Of a DNA stretch of 64,000 nucleotides, positions 16,860 to 24,922 are shown piece by piece. The stretch comes from Nostoc sp. NIES-4103. GTDB lineage: Bacteria > Cyanobacteriota > Cyanobacteriia > Cyanobacteriales > Nostocaceae. The stretch lies in assembly GCF_002368335.1 (NCBI RefSeq), contig NZ_AP018288.1, forward strand, positions 6,639,221-6,703,220. Direction: 5' to 3'. Under the pieces are notes generated by a model. It worked only from the letters and a program-made list of their open reading frames with translations, ran no database searches and was not told the DNA's origin. Numbering within the stretch: the stretch's first letter is position 1; each line of letters opens with the position of its first letter. The translations under genes were made by a program, and so were the position numbers.

Positions 16860-17404
16860 GCTAGTTAAATATTATTTATAAATACAATATTAAGTAGATA
16901 ATTAAAAAAAACAGCGAAAGTAAGATTAAATTTTACCCTTCAGTCTTCCACCTTTTTTAGGTGTAGTTATAAAAGCTAGTTTACTGATTAATCCTTTGTC
17001 TGAACTACAACCAAAACTTTTATCTTCACCTAACAGCAATTTATGAATTGCCGAAGGAAGGGTTTCGTTTTACAGCGATTTTGCTTAAAGCGATCGCACC
17101 ACTCAATGCTTAAAATCTGCTTTATTTTAACAAAAATTCATAAATTTTGCTTAAGAAATAATAACCTAAAATATACATCATTGAGTTGTACAGTCACTCA
17201 TGAACGACGTTAGCCTTAAATAATGACCGTCAATCATCAGTCATCGGTCAACAGAACTATAGTTGAACAGCCAGGTATATTTGCGATGCTGGCGGCAAAT
17301 CACGATTTTTACCTCGACAAGGATAGATCCGCTCTTTTTACAACCGAAATCATGAGAAATCGATATGATAAAAAAGTCGATAAAACTTCAAAAAGATTTA
17401 TCAA
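16860..17404. other. Gap between the exonuclease and the BT1 transporter
   Basis: This AT-rich stretch holds a HIP1-like site (about 17090-17097) and short TCATCAGTCA-type repeats near 17225-17250. A 62-codon frame at 17223-17411 begins in that repeat, overlaps the transporter start and shows no domain, so I do not call it. The transporter promoter must lie here. Confidence 0.4.
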
Positions 17405-18844
17405 ATGTTGATTGACTCCTCTGGTTTGTCCAAAGTAAGAGACTCAGTAAAAGACAAAATTTTCTTCGGTCATGAACCAAGTGCCGAGTTAATTGCCATT
17501 CTTACGGTCTACTTTGTCCAAGGCGTTATTGGGTTGGCGCGTCTAGCCGTCAGCTTTTTCCTCAAAGACGAACTGCTACTGAGTCCATCTCAGGTATCAG
17601 CCCTAATGGGAATAGTTGTTCTACCTTGGATTATGAAGCCACTTTATGGCTTTATCTCTGATGGCTTACCTGTATTCGGCTACCGTCGGCGTCCATATCT
17701 AGTGCTATCGGGAATATTGGGCGCTCTTTCTTGGGTGAGTATGGCAACAATAGTTCATACTAGCTGGGCTGCAACAGCAACCATCGCTGTTACTAGCCTT
17801 TCTGTGGCTGTCAGTGATGTGATAGTTGACTCACTAGTCGTCGAACGAGCAAGAGTTGAATCGCAGGCAGACATTGGTTCACTGCAATCTCTGTGCTGGG
17901 GTAGTTCCGCCTTGGGAGGTTTGATCACTGCCTATTTTAGCGGTATGCTGCTCGAACATTTCACTACCCGCACGATATTTTGGATTACTGCTTTATTCCC
18001 TCTTCTAGTCTGTGCGATGGCTTGGTTCATTGCCGAGTCTCCCATTCGCAAAGATGCTAACAATGAAAGTAATAACACTAACTTTCTAAACGTCAAGCAT
18101 CAACTGGGACAATTACGCCAAGCCATCAGCCAAAAAGCAATTTGGTTGCCAGCAGCATTCATTTTCATTTTGCAAGCAACCCCAAGCGCTGATTCAGCCT
18201 TTTTCTTCTTTACCACCAACGAACTCCACTTTCAACCAGAATTTTTAGGTAGGGTACGCCTGGTGACAAGTGCTGCTTCTTTAGCTGGTGTTTGGATTTT
18301 TCAACGATACCTTAAAAGTGTTCCATTTCGCGTAATTTTTGGTTGGTCTACCGTCATTTCATCAGTTTTAGGAATGACCATGTTGCTGTTGGTGACTCAT
18401 ACCAACCGAGTTTTAGGCATAGACGACTACTGGTTTAGCTTGGGTGACAGTCTCATACTCACTGTCATGGGGCAAATTGCTTATATGCCAGTATTAGTAC
18501 TAGCAGCGAGACTTTGCCCTTCAGGAGTGGAGGCGACATTATTTGCCTTGTTGATGTCGGTGATGAACTTAGGAGGAATAGTTAGCTACGGATCTGGGGC
18601 CATCATCATGCATTGGCTAGGAATTACTCAAACTAACTTTGACTACCTTTGGCTATTGGTAATCATTACTAACCTCAGCACTTTATTACCGTTACCATTC
18701 CTCAGCTGGCTACCAGATAGTGACTCACAAACCGAAAAACCAGTATCACAACCAGTGTTAGCCAATAATAAAGAAAAACCATTTTTACCAGATTTCATGC
18801 CTGAGTTAATACTGCGAGAATCAGAATCAGAAACAGTTGACTAA
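17405..18844 (+). CDS. BT1-family folate/biopterin transporter (MFS)
   Basis: This 479-residue polytopic protein has about twelve membrane spans and the BT1 signature region: VVLPWIMKPLYGFISDGLPVFGYRRRPYLVLSG (about residues 74-106) and a later SDVIVDSLVVERAR motif (about residues 139-152). The family includes Leishmania BT1 and plant and cyanobacterial folate/pteridine carriers of the plastid envelope or plasma membrane. The substrate is probably folate or a pterin, inferred from the family. The start at 17405 lacks a strong ribosome-binding site. No folate genes are adjacent; a carotenoid oxygenase follows 294 bp later. Confidence 0.88.
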   Translation: MLIDSSGLSKVRDSVKDKIFFGHEPSAELIAILTVYFVQGVIGLARLAVSFFLKDELLLSPSQVSALMGIVVLPWIMKPLYGFISDGLPVFGYRRRPYLVLSGILGALSWVSMATIVHTSWAATATIAVTSLSVAVSDVIVDSLVVERARVESQADIGSLQSLCWGSSALGGLITAYFSGMLLEHFTTRTIFWITALFPLLVCAMAWFIAESPIRKDANNESNNTNFLNVKHQLGQLRQAISQKAIWLPAAFIFILQATPSADSAFFFFTTNELHFQPEFLGRVRLVTSAASLAGVWIFQRYLKSVPFRVIFGWSTVISSVLGMTMLLLVTHTNRVLGIDDYWFSLGDSLILTVMGQIAYMPVLVLAARLCPSGVEATLFALLMSVMNLGGIVSYGSGAIIMHWLGITQTNFDYLWLLVIITNLSTLLPLPFLSWLPDSDSQTEKPVSQPVLANNKEKPFLPDFMPELILRESESETVD

Positions 18845-18911
18845 CAAAGAATTGAAAAATAGGCTTTGGGAATTGAGCATTAGGTATCTACTTCAAGCCT
18901 TGTCGAAGTAG

Positions 18912-19094
18912 TATTTTCAAGTCAGTCAATCATGGGAAAATTCCAAAACTAAGCATGAAAAAAAGGAATATTCCCTACTCCTCACTCTCCATTCCCAACT
19001 CCCTATTTTCAAGCTAGTCAATCACAGGCAAATCTTACAACCAAATATAAAAAAGTTTTTCCTTACTACTCCCTATTCCCTACTTTCGACTCCC
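18912..19094. repeat. Degenerate ~92-bp tandem duplication upstream of the carotenoid oxygenase
   Basis: Two units (18912-19003 and 19004-19094) share the same order of blocks: TATTTTCAAG, AGTCAATCA, an A-rich core, then TTCCCTACTCC-like and ACTCCC ends. They are clearly diverged copies in direct orientation with no coding capacity. Confidence 0.6.
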
Positions 19095-19138
19095 TAATTA
19101 GAACCAGCAAGGCAAGTTAACAAAAAAATATAAAACAT

Positions 19139-20638
19139 ATGCAGAGTTTAAAAATTCAACAAAACCCAATTTTAGAAAAATCCTACACTCGTGCAGATTG
19201 GCAAGGAGGATATCAATCCCTAAAAGAAGAGTTTGATTATTGGATTGATGATGTAGAAGGAGAAATTCCTCCAGAATTGCAAGGTACGCTGTTTAGAAAT
19301 GGCCCTGGTTTATTTGATGTCAATGGACAACGCCTTCATCACCCATTTGATGGTGATGGGATGATTAGCCGTGTCACTTTTGCCAATGGTCGTGCCCATT
19401 TTCGCAACCGCTTTATCCGCACCGAAGGCTATGTAGCAGAACAAAAAGCTGGCAAAATTCTTTATCGTGGTGTCTTTGGTACTCAAAAACCAGGAGGCTG
19501 GCTAGCCAATATCTTTGACTTCAAACTTAAAAATATTGCCAACACCAATGTTATCTACTGGGGTGGTAAACTTTTGGCATTATGGGAAGCAGCCGAACCC
19601 CATCTCCTCGACCCCTATACTTTAGAAACACTGGGACGAGAATATTTCAACGGTGTTTTGTCAACTGGTGAAGCCTTTAGCGCTCATCCCCGTTTTGACC
19701 CCAGTTGTAAGCAAGATGGTGGTGAACCTTGTCTAGTAAACTTTTCTATTAAACCGGGACTCTCTACCACAATTACTATTTTCGAGGTAAATCTGGCAGG
19801 ACAAATTGTTAGAAAACATGCTCATAGTGTTCCTGGTTTCTGCTTTATTCATGATTTTGTAATTACTCCTCATTACTGCATCTTCTTTCAAAATCCTGTC
19901 CAGTTCAACCCTATACCTTTTGTTTTGGGAATACGTTCAGCGGGAGAATGTATTAATTTTCAACCACATCAGCCAACTCGCATCATAGTTATTCCTCGCT
20001 TTCCCCAAACAAAGGAAGCTAAGGTAAAAATTTTAGAAACTCAATCTGGTTTCATATTCCACCACATTAATGCTTTTGAGGTAGAAAATGAAATTTTTAT
20101 TGACTCCATTTGCTACGAATCTTTACCTGAAGTAGAACCAGAAAGCGATTTTCGGCAAGTTAATTTTGATGCAGGTTCGCCTGGACAACTCTGGCGGTTT
20201 TATCTCAACCTCGAGGATGAGACAGTGCAAACTAAGCTCATTGAAAGCCGCTGTTGTGAATTTCCTACTATCAACCCGGCTAATGTGGGACGAAACTATC
20301 AATATTTATACATTGGTGCGGCTCATGCAGAAACTGGTAATGCTCCTTTACAAGCATTGCTGAAAATAGATTTAGAGTCAGGAGAAAAACAACTTTGGAG
20401 TGCAGCACCCCGTGGTTTCATGAGTGAACCAATTTTTGTTCCTCGTCCAGGTTCAAAGAAGGAAGATGATGGTTGGGTGCTGGCTTTGGTTTATGATGCT
20501 GCGGCTCACCGTTCAGATGTGGTAATTTTAGATGCCAGTGATTTATCCAAAGGAGCGATCGCTCGCTTGCATCTCAAGCACCACATACCCTATGGTCTAC
20601 ATGGCAGCTTTACCTCTGAAATTTTTGCACCAATTTAA
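19139..20638 (+). CDS. Carotenoid oxygenase (carotenoid cleavage dioxygenase family)
   Basis: This 499-residue non-haem iron enzyme belongs to the RPE65/CCD family, which cleaves carotenoid or apocarotenoid double bonds. All four iron-binding histidine contexts are visible: AFSAHPRFD (about residue 183), CFIHDFVIT (about 238), FIFHHINAFE (about 303) and PYGLHGSF near the C-terminus (about 490). The N-terminal GTLFRNGPGLFD motif (about residues 50-61) is typical. Length and motifs resemble cyanobacterial Diox1/apocarotenoid oxygenases, but regiospecificity cannot be read from sequence. It is preceded by a diverged 92-bp tandem duplication and is monocistronic. Confidence 0.9.
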   Translation: MQSLKIQQNPILEKSYTRADWQGGYQSLKEEFDYWIDDVEGEIPPELQGTLFRNGPGLFDVNGQRLHHPFDGDGMISRVTFANGRAHFRNRFIRTEGYVAEQKAGKILYRGVFGTQKPGGWLANIFDFKLKNIANTNVIYWGGKLLALWEAAEPHLLDPYTLETLGREYFNGVLSTGEAFSAHPRFDPSCKQDGGEPCLVNFSIKPGLSTTITIFEVNLAGQIVRKHAHSVPGFCFIHDFVITPHYCIFFQNPVQFNPIPFVLGIRSAGECINFQPHQPTRIIVIPRFPQTKEAKVKILETQSGFIFHHINAFEVENEIFIDSICYESLPEVEPESDFRQVNFDAGSPGQLWRFYLNLEDETVQTKLIESRCCEFPTINPANVGRNYQYLYIGAAHAETGNAPLQALLKIDLESGEKQLWSAAPRGFMSEPIFVPRPGSKKEDDGWVLALVYDAAAHRSDVVILDASDLSKGAIARLHLKHHIPYGLHGSFTSEIFAPI

Positions 20639-20989
20639 TTAAGACTGTCATTTGTCATTTGTCATTAGTCGTTTGTAAATACCAGTGACTAATGACAAAG
20701 GACAATTTCAAGAAGAAACAGGCAATTTTTGTATAAAAAACTTATAGCATTTTGGATTTTATACTTTATTTGCAACAGATGAATCGGCTGTAGAGACATC
20801 CCACCGTAACGTCTCTGCCTTTATCAGGTATTTCGTGAAATGGTATCAAAGCATATACAGCAATTTTTAGGTAAATCAAGTACACATCTTAATATGATAA
20901 ATCTTGTAGGGGAGCCACTGCGCTATCGCGGTTCCCCGACTTAATATTTAGCCCACAAGACTTTGTGCAAAATATGTCAATCTTCAGTT
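20639..20989. other. Gap with short inverted repeats between the carotenoid oxygenase and the YdeI-like gene
   Basis: The left end has GTCATTTGTCATTAGTC units, followed by their complement GACTAATGACAAAGGACAA, which could act as a weak terminator hairpin (about 20645-20705). GTAGGGGAGCCAC...GTTCCCCGAC near 20907-20941 forms another imperfect palindrome. Nothing coding was seen. Confidence 0.45.
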
Positions 20990-21574
20990 ATGCCAAAATT
21001 TGATGACCAATTGGAAAGCATTTATGCTAGCGATCGCAGCTCTTGGCGTAAATGGTTGTCAAACAATCATCTGACTTCTCCTGGTATATGGTTAATTTAC
21101 TACAAAGTCAAAAGCGGTAAACCAAGCGTTAAATACAGCGAAGCAGTTAAAGAAGCTTTATGCTTTGGTTGGATTGACAGTAAAGTTAAATCATTGGATG
21201 AAGACCGTTATCAGCAAATCTTCACATCTCGTAAACCCAAAAGTGTATGGTCAAAATTAAATAAGCAATATATTGAAGAGCTAATTGAACAAGGCCTAAT
21301 GACTCAAGCAGGTTTAGAAAAAATTCAACAAGCTAAAGAAGATGGCTCATGGAACTATTTGGATGCTATTGAAGCGTTGACAATTCCGATAGATTTGAAA
21401 CAAGCCTTGGAAGCAAACCCCAAAGCCAATTTTAATTTTGAGGCATTTAGTAATTCATTGAAGAAGAATATCCTATTTTGGATTGAGAGTGCAAAACGTC
21501 CAGAAACCCGGTTAAAAAGAATTGAGCAAGCCATAATCTCAGCAGCGGAAAACAGAAATCCATTGAGCCGTTGA
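20990..21574 (+). CDS. YdeI/OmpD-associated-like protein
   Basis: This 194-residue soluble protein belongs to the YdeI family. It has WLSNNHLTSPGIWLIYYKVKSGKPSVKY near the N-terminus, then EALCFGWIDSKVKSLDEDRYQQIFTSRKPKSVWSKLNK (about residues 49-87), the family's most conserved block. The C-terminal helix region contains IEQAIISAAENRNP. The biochemical role is not established; E. coli YdeI is linked to resistance to cationic peptides. The ATG at 20990 is preferred over an upstream start at 20963 because it places MPKFDDQLES directly before the conserved domain. Confidence 0.82.
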   Translation: MPKFDDQLESIYASDRSSWRKWLSNNHLTSPGIWLIYYKVKSGKPSVKYSEAVKEALCFGWIDSKVKSLDEDRYQQIFTSRKPKSVWSKLNKQYIEELIEQGLMTQAGLEKIQQAKEDGSWNYLDAIEALTIPIDLKQALEANPKANFNFEAFSNSLKKNILFWIESAKRPETRLKRIEQAIISAAENRNPLSR

Positions 21575-21579
21575 CATCC

Positions 21580-21603
21580 TCACCGTTGCTCAAGCCACGG
21601 TGA
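21580..21603. terminator. Hairpin after the YdeI-like gene; terminator or IS-end remnant
   Basis: TCACCGT and ACGGTGA form a 7-bp stem with a 10-nt loop, just after the stop codon. The surrounding sequence (GACATCCTCACCG...CGGTGATTAC) resembles ends of cyanobacterial IS200/IS605-group elements. No transposase is adjacent, so it may be only a transcript end. Confidence 0.45.
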
Positions 21604-21774
21604 TTACTTAACCTCACGATTTAGGTTTGTGTTTCCTTGCAGTGTCAGATATATCATAAATTTAAAATAAAAATGTAACAAAAACTACAAAAACTCTATA
21701 ATCTCCAAAAACAAGGATAAGCTAGGCATATATGTATCTGGCTCGCGAATAAACCGCGATGAGGAGAAAATTTT

Positions 21775-23064
21775 ATGGTTTCAACACCTGTGCTGCCGTT
21801 GGAAGCTGCTTCTCCAGCGCACATTTGCCCATTTGATCAAGCTTGTAGCTACCTAGAGGCAGCAGCTAAGGAATTAAGGTTAAATCAAGGAGTAGTAGAA
21901 ATACTCAGCCAGCCGCGCAAAGTAGTAACAGTTTCTATTCCTGTAAAACTAGATAATGGTGAAGTGCGAGTTTTCGCTGGGCATCGAGTACAGCATTCCG
22001 ATATTTTAGGCCCTTACAAAGGCGGAACTCGTTACCATCCAGCCGTAACACTGCGAGAAGTGTCAGCCTTAGCAATGCTAATGACTTGGAAATGTGCGTT
22101 GTTAGGTATTCCATACGGTGGTGGTAAGGGCGGTATTGCCATAGATCCAAAGCTTTATAGCGTTGGTGAATTAGAACGCATCACCCGTCGGTATACCAGC
22201 GAGTTGATTAAAGATATCGGCCCTTCCGTAGACATACCAGCACCAGACGTGGGTACCTCTGCCCGTGAGATGGCTTGGATGATGGACACTTACTCAGTGA
22301 ATGTTGGTCATGCTGTACCAGGCGTTGTCACTGGTAAGCCCCTTTCTGTTGGTGGTTCACTGGGACGGGAAATGGCAACCGGACGTGGCACAATGATTAT
22401 TGTGCGTGAAGCGCTAGCAGACCAAGGAAAATCTTTGGTGGGAGTGCGAGTAGCTATCCAAGGTTTCGGTAATGTAGGAATGGCTGCGGCTGAATTATTA
22501 CACGAAGCAGGAGCCAAAATCATAGCAGTCTCAAACAGTGCAGGTGGAATATATTCCGAAAATGGTCTGGATATTCCAGCATTGAAAGCCTACGTCGCTG
22601 CTAACCGTAAGAGTATTGCTGGTTTTCCCCAAACTGTATCAATTAGCAATGCAGATTTATTGACTTTACCCTGCGATGTCTTAATACCAGCAGCTTTGGA
22701 GAATCAAATCACTCAAGAGAATGTCAATCAAGTACAAGCGCAGATTGTCGCAGAAGCAGCAAATGGCCCAATTACCCTTGAAGCCAACCGAATCTTAGAG
22801 GCGCGGGGTGTGACAGTCTTACCAGACATTTTGGCCAATGCTGGCGGTGTTGTCGTGAGTTACCTAGAGTGGGTGCAAGGTCTTTCTTATCTATTTTGGG
22901 ATGAAGAACGCGTCAACCGCGAAATGGAACACTTGATGGTACAAGCTTATCACCAAGTCACCAAACAATCGAAATTACGGCAAATTCCTCTGCGATTAGC
23001 AGCTTACACCTTGGGGGTAGGTAGGGTTGCCCAAGCGTTGACTGACAGAGGTCTTTATCCGTAA
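21775..23064 (+). CDS. gdhA: Glutamate dehydrogenase (Glu/Leu/Phe/Val dehydrogenase family)
   Basis: This 429-residue enzyme of the Glu/Leu/Phe/Val dehydrogenase superfamily interconverts glutamate and 2-oxoglutarate plus ammonium. The substrate-binding motif PYKGGTRYHP is near residue 80. The catalytic-lysine region MTWKCALLGIPYGGGKGG spans about residues 103-120. The Rossmann nucleotide-binding motif IQGFGNVGMAAAELL lies near residue 228. Length and motifs fit a hexameric glutamate dehydrogenase, but coenzyme preference is not determined. A strong ribosome-binding site (GAGGAG) precedes the ATG. It converges on ctaE, with a repeat-rich hairpin region between. Confidence 0.88.
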   Translation: MVSTPVLPLEAASPAHICPFDQACSYLEAAAKELRLNQGVVEILSQPRKVVTVSIPVKLDNGEVRVFAGHRVQHSDILGPYKGGTRYHPAVTLREVSALAMLMTWKCALLGIPYGGGKGGIAIDPKLYSVGELERITRRYTSELIKDIGPSVDIPAPDVGTSAREMAWMMDTYSVNVGHAVPGVVTGKPLSVGGSLGREMATGRGTMIIVREALADQGKSLVGVRVAIQGFGNVGMAAAELLHEAGAKIIAVSNSAGGIYSENGLDIPALKAYVAANRKSIAGFPQTVSISNADLLTLPCDVLIPAALENQITQENVNQVQAQIVAEAANGPITLEANRILEARGVTVLPDILANAGGVVVSYLEWVQGLSYLFWDEERVNREMEHLMVQAYHQVTKQSKLRQIPLRLAAYTLGVGRVAQALTDRGLYP

Positions 23065-23183
23065 AAGGGACTGGGGACTAGGGACTGGGAATTTGTAACA
23101 AAATTTGGGAGGTGTCAGAGCAAATTCCATAATTTTTCTTTTGAAAACCTAGTTCCCAATCTCTAATCCCCAGTCCCCTTTAC
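23065..23183. terminator. Repeat-derived bidirectional terminator-like hairpin between gdhA and ctaE
   Basis: AAAGGGACTGGGGACTAGGG right after gdhA is complementary to sequence just after ctaE (CTAATCCCCAGTCCCCTTT). The two convergent genes therefore flank a long imperfect stem made from short tandem repeats. Its terminator function is inferred from position. Confidence 0.55.
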
Positions 23184-23186
23184 TCC

Positions 23187-23801
23187 TTATTGCCAAATAT
23201 AGATAAGGATAAACAAAACAATCCAAATGACATCGACAAAGTGCCAGAACAAAGAAGTGGCATTGACTCCAAAGTGACCTGTCTCGTAATTGCCAGGTAT
23301 GAACGATCGCACTAAAATAATCAACTGCAACAGAATCCCGGTAAAAACGTGCAAACCGTGGAAACCTGTTAATAGATAAAACATACCTCCAAAGGTGCCA
23401 GCCGTAAACCCAAAAGCTAGGTGACTCCATTCAATAGCCTGTCCCAGCAAAAAGTAGCTTCCCATAGCCATCGTTGCTAAGAGAAATAGGCGAAATCCCC
23501 ACAAGTTATGACGTTGTAGCGCCCGTTCCGCCAAGTAAATCACAAAGCTACTAGCAACGAGAATTACTGTGTTGATTGCAGGTTCTTTAATTTCTAATCC
23601 TTCAACACCAGCTGGTAGCCAGTTAGGAGTAGTTGTTTTATAGATAATGTATCCTGCAAAAAAACTCAGGAAAATCACACTTTCAGACAGAAGGAACACA
23701 ATGAAGCCAAACATCTTACTGCCTTCTTCATCGTGACCATGTTCGCCGCCTGTCTCATGCAGATGTTGCTGCAATTCATCTGAAACAATATAACTGTCCA
23801 T
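23187..23801 (-). CDS. ctaE: Cytochrome c/quinol oxidase subunit III
   Basis: This 204-residue polytopic subunit III (CtaE/CoxC) of a haem-copper terminal oxidase has five membrane segments. Typical motifs are present: FLLSESVIFLSFFAGYIIYK (about residues 33-52), the FHGLHVFTG motif (about residues 149-157) and the C-terminal ATSLFWHFVDVIWIVLF (about residues 180-196). The N-terminus is His/Glu-rich (HLHETGGEHGHDEEG), as in other cyanobacterial subunits III. It is the last gene of the leftward oxidase operon, separated from ctaD by a short tandem repeat and a MITE-like element. Confidence 0.94.
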   Translation of the reverse strand: MDSYIVSDELQQHLHETGGEHGHDEEGSKMFGFIVFLLSESVIFLSFFAGYIIYKTTTPNWLPAGVEGLEIKEPAINTVILVASSFVIYLAERALQRHNLWGFRLFLLATMAMGSYFLLGQAIEWSHLAFGFTAGTFGGMFYLLTGFHGLHVFTGILLQLIILVRSFIPGNYETGHFGVNATSLFWHFVDVIWIVLFILIYIWQ

Positions 23802-23818
23802 TGGTAGAAATATCCTTG

Positions 23819-23862
23819 AATGAGGGGGATGAAGGGGATGAGGGGGATGAGGGGGATGAGGA
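23819..23862. repeat. Short tandem repeats (GAGGGGGAT-type)
   Basis: Four or more 9-bp units of GAGGGGGAT lie immediately before the ctaE coding strand start. They may influence its translation or message stability, but no such effect can be seen directly. Confidence 0.75.
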
Positions 23863-23873
23863 AGAGTAATTAC

Positions 23874-24020
23874 AACGTGAGTTCGACAGGTGCTGTTTTG
23901 ACCTCTCCCCCGGCCCCTCTCCTACAAGGAGAGGGGAGTAAAACCGTGATTTGTTTGTTCCTCCTCCCTCTCCTCAAAGGAGAGGGAGGCCGGGAGGGAG
24001 AGGTTCATCGAACTCACGTT
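23874..24020. repeat. MITE-like element inside the oxidase operon
   Basis: This 147-bp unit has 13-bp perfect terminal inverted repeats, AACGTGAGTTCGA and TCGAACTCACGTT. It contains two internal hairpins built on CCCCTCTCCT/AGGAGAGGGG and CTCCCTCTCCT/AGGAGAGGGAG. It has no coding capacity and lies between ctaD and ctaE. Confidence 0.75.
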
Positions 24021-24056
24021 AATTACAGAAAAACTTTTTTATCTCCCTCTACTTTC

Positions 24057-24806
24057 TCATCTGTCAAGTGCTATTTCTGAATGCAACTTGCTATCAACTT
24101 CTGCTGTTAACGGTTCAGATTTGCCGTAACCGTAAGGTTCAGAAATGACGATGGGAATTTCTTCAAAATTTTCTACTGGGGGTGGTGAAGAAACCAACCA
24201 CTCTAAGCCAATGGCCCGCCAAGGATTGTCTGGTGCTTTTTCACCTTGCATCCAAGAAATCACCATATTGAAAATGAAAGGCAAAGTGGACATTCCTAAT
24301 AGGAATCCGCCGAGGCTAGCAATAATATTCCAGAATTCATACTCTGGGGCGTAAGAAGCAACTCGCCGTAACATCCCTTGTAATCCTAATGGGTGCATCG
24401 GTAAAAAGTTGAGATTAGTACCGATGAAGGCTAACCAAAAGTGCAATTTACCCCAACCTTCGTAATACATACGTCCAGTCATTTTGGGGAACCAGTGATA
24501 GATGGCAGCATATAAGCCCATGGTCACGGTACCGTAAAGGACGTAGTGGAAGTGCCCTACTACAAAGTAAGTATTGTTAACGTGGACATCAACCGGCACA
24601 GAGGAAAGCATAATGCCTGTGATACCGGCAAACACAAACATCACTAATGCACCCAAGGCAAACAGCATCGGCGTATTCAACCGCAGCTTACCGCCCCAGA
24701 TGGTTGCTACCCAAGCAAACACCTTAATGCCAGTGGGTACAGACACAAACATCGTAGTCAACATGAATATCAACCGCATCCAGCCAGGAGTACCGCTGAC
24801 ATACAT
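24057..24806 (-). CDS. ctaD: Cytochrome oxidase subunit I, C-terminal part (interrupted gene)
   Basis: This is the 3' portion of ctaD, about 249 residues from M315 of the reconstructed protein. It begins MYVSGTPGWMRLIFMLTTMF, which in intact subunit I directly follows the CuB histidine pair. It contains the haem a3 and low-spin haem ligands in VVGHFHYVLYG and four to five membrane spans. Its ATG is an internal codon, not a true start, and no ribosome-binding site was seen. The upstream codons inside the element are foreign. Alone it cannot be an oxidase. Excision of the 2,282-bp element joins it in frame to the 5' part at 27087-28030. Confidence 0.95.
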   Translation of the reverse strand: MYVSGTPGWMRLIFMLTTMFVSVPTGIKVFAWVATIWGGKLRLNTPMLFALGALVMFVFAGITGIMLSSVPVDVHVNNTYFVVGHFHYVLYGTVTMGLYAAIYHWFPKMTGRMYYEGWGKLHFWLAFIGTNLNFLPMHPLGLQGMLRRVASYAPEYEFWNIIASLGGFLLGMSTLPFIFNMVISWMQGEKAPDNPWRAIGLEWLVSSPPPVENFEEIPIVISEPYGYGKSEPLTAEVDSKLHSEIALDR

Positions 24807-24812
24807 ATGGTG
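24805..24812. repeat. Recombination core repeat, left copy (ATATGGTG)
   Basis: This is one of two identical 8-bp direct repeats. It marks the point where the ctaD reading frame stops matching subunit I. On the coding strand it reads CACCATAT, encoding the His-His pair and the first two bases of the following Met codon. Confidence 0.9.
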
Positions 24813-24922
24813 AAACTCAGCAATAGTATGATGAGTAAATGCACTTTTGTGTTATCTGAGAGACATTGCTCATTTTGGACAATGTGCATGTTGAACGCTC
24901 AAAGTAAGCAAAATTTAAGAAA

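Noticed and set aside
17223..17411. 62-codon + frame overlapping the BT1 transporter start
   Set aside because: Begins in a TCATCAGTCA repeat, has no domain and overlaps the transporter.
23820..24080. 86-codon + frame between ctaE and ctaD
   Set aside because: Runs through a GAGGGGGAT repeat and the MITE-like element; not a gene.
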